A DNA stretch of 64,000 bases from positions 1 through 64,000 of the forward strand of contig DATBWU010000155.1 of NCBI GenBank assembly GCA_036514635.1, given 5' to 3'. This DNA comes from DASSFZ01 sp036514635 (GTDB taxonomy: Bacteria > Chloroflexota > Anaerolineae > Fen-1058). Both the position numbers and the translations under genes were made by a program. Every line of letters begins with the position of its first letter. Within the stretch, counting starts at the first letter, position 1. The notes beneath the pieces were generated by a model that saw only the letters and a program-made list of their open reading frames with translations, was not told the origin of the DNA and ran no database searches. Positions 63,922-64,000 of this stretch are shown one piece after another.

Positions 63922-64000
63922 CCTCGCGCGGGAATCAAAGACTTCAGGGATCAGGTTCTCATTTCACCACGATCACCGCCGGAACCGCGATCCACGAATC
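63922..64000 (+). other. Window end, no gene seen
   Basis: AT-richer sequence with no start codon and ORF that I can support; it may be the beginning of an intergenic space or of a minus-strand gene. Confidence 0.4.

Overview
The window is GC-rich bacterial chromosome, most likely from a Chloroflexota (Anaerolineae-like) lineage. This is inferred from secreted proteins with Thr/Pro-rich (TPTP) linkers and LysM repeats, a secreted protein ending in YLPIVLR, and intergenic spaces filled with short-period palindromic repeats; no rRNA or other decisive marker is present. Almost every gene is a chromosomal housekeeping or metabolic gene. There is no phage, CRISPR array, canonical IS transposase or origin.

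Layout. 1-5.3 kb: end of a secreted protein, trans-3-hydroxyproline dehydratase, pyruvate phosphate dikinase. 5.5-9.4 kb: dnaG, the primary sigma factor and tRNA-Asn. 9.5-12.7 kb: lipoprotein hydrolase, MFS exporter, DUF3109 protein. 12.7-17.5 kb: high-affinity phosphate uptake (pstS-pstC-pstA-pstB on minus, a second pstB diverging on plus), with a GxxExxY nuclease-fold gene inserted between pstC and pstA. 17.8-26.8 kb: pantothenate/CoA pathway (panB, panE, panC, coaX, coaBC) interspersed with proS, a metallo-beta-lactamase and an alpha/beta hydrolase. 26.8-27.4 kb: a DUF559 endonuclease-like gene between two copies of a palindromic repeat. 27.4-35 kb: methyltransferase, SixA phosphatase, GNAT, LysM protein, arrestin-fold protein, histidinol phosphatase, B12/radical SAM protein. 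35-42.6 kb: tRNA-Lys, glucan phosphorylase, alkaline-phosphatase-fold enzyme, two LysM cell-wall proteins (one an M23 peptidase), DUF192. 43-48.9 kb: two unknown proteins, a MoaD/ThiS-like protein, a deoxyribosyltransferase-like protein overlapping tRNA-Arg, an IrrE-like protein, an SCP2 protein and a tungsten aldehyde ferredoxin oxidoreductase. 48.9-56.1 kb: SDR, NAD(P)HX repair (nnr), YtxH-type proteins, mnmA with its cysteine desulfurase and a Uma2 protein. 56-64 kb: paired small kinases, SnoaL, methyltransferases, enolase, GNATs, NUDIX, HEAT-repeat protein.

Promoters are easy to read: TTGNNN, 16-17 bp, then TATAAT-like hexamers. Several -10 boxes lie only 6-14 nt before the start codon, which implies leaderless mRNAs. 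Many other genes lack a Shine-Dalgarno sequence.

The most striking structure is the repeat landscape. Most spacers over about 60 bp are imperfect palindromes whose arms are built from 7-, 8- or 9-bp units, in about ten sequence families. They form terminators, supply stop or start codons, and encode odd C-terminal tails. In two places they enclose a small PD-(D/E)XK-type nuclease gene (DUF559 at 26928-27314; GxxExxY at 14463-14840, inside the pst operon). I propose these are nuclease-carrying forms of otherwise non-autonomous palindromic repeats. This is the best candidate here for an undescribed system.
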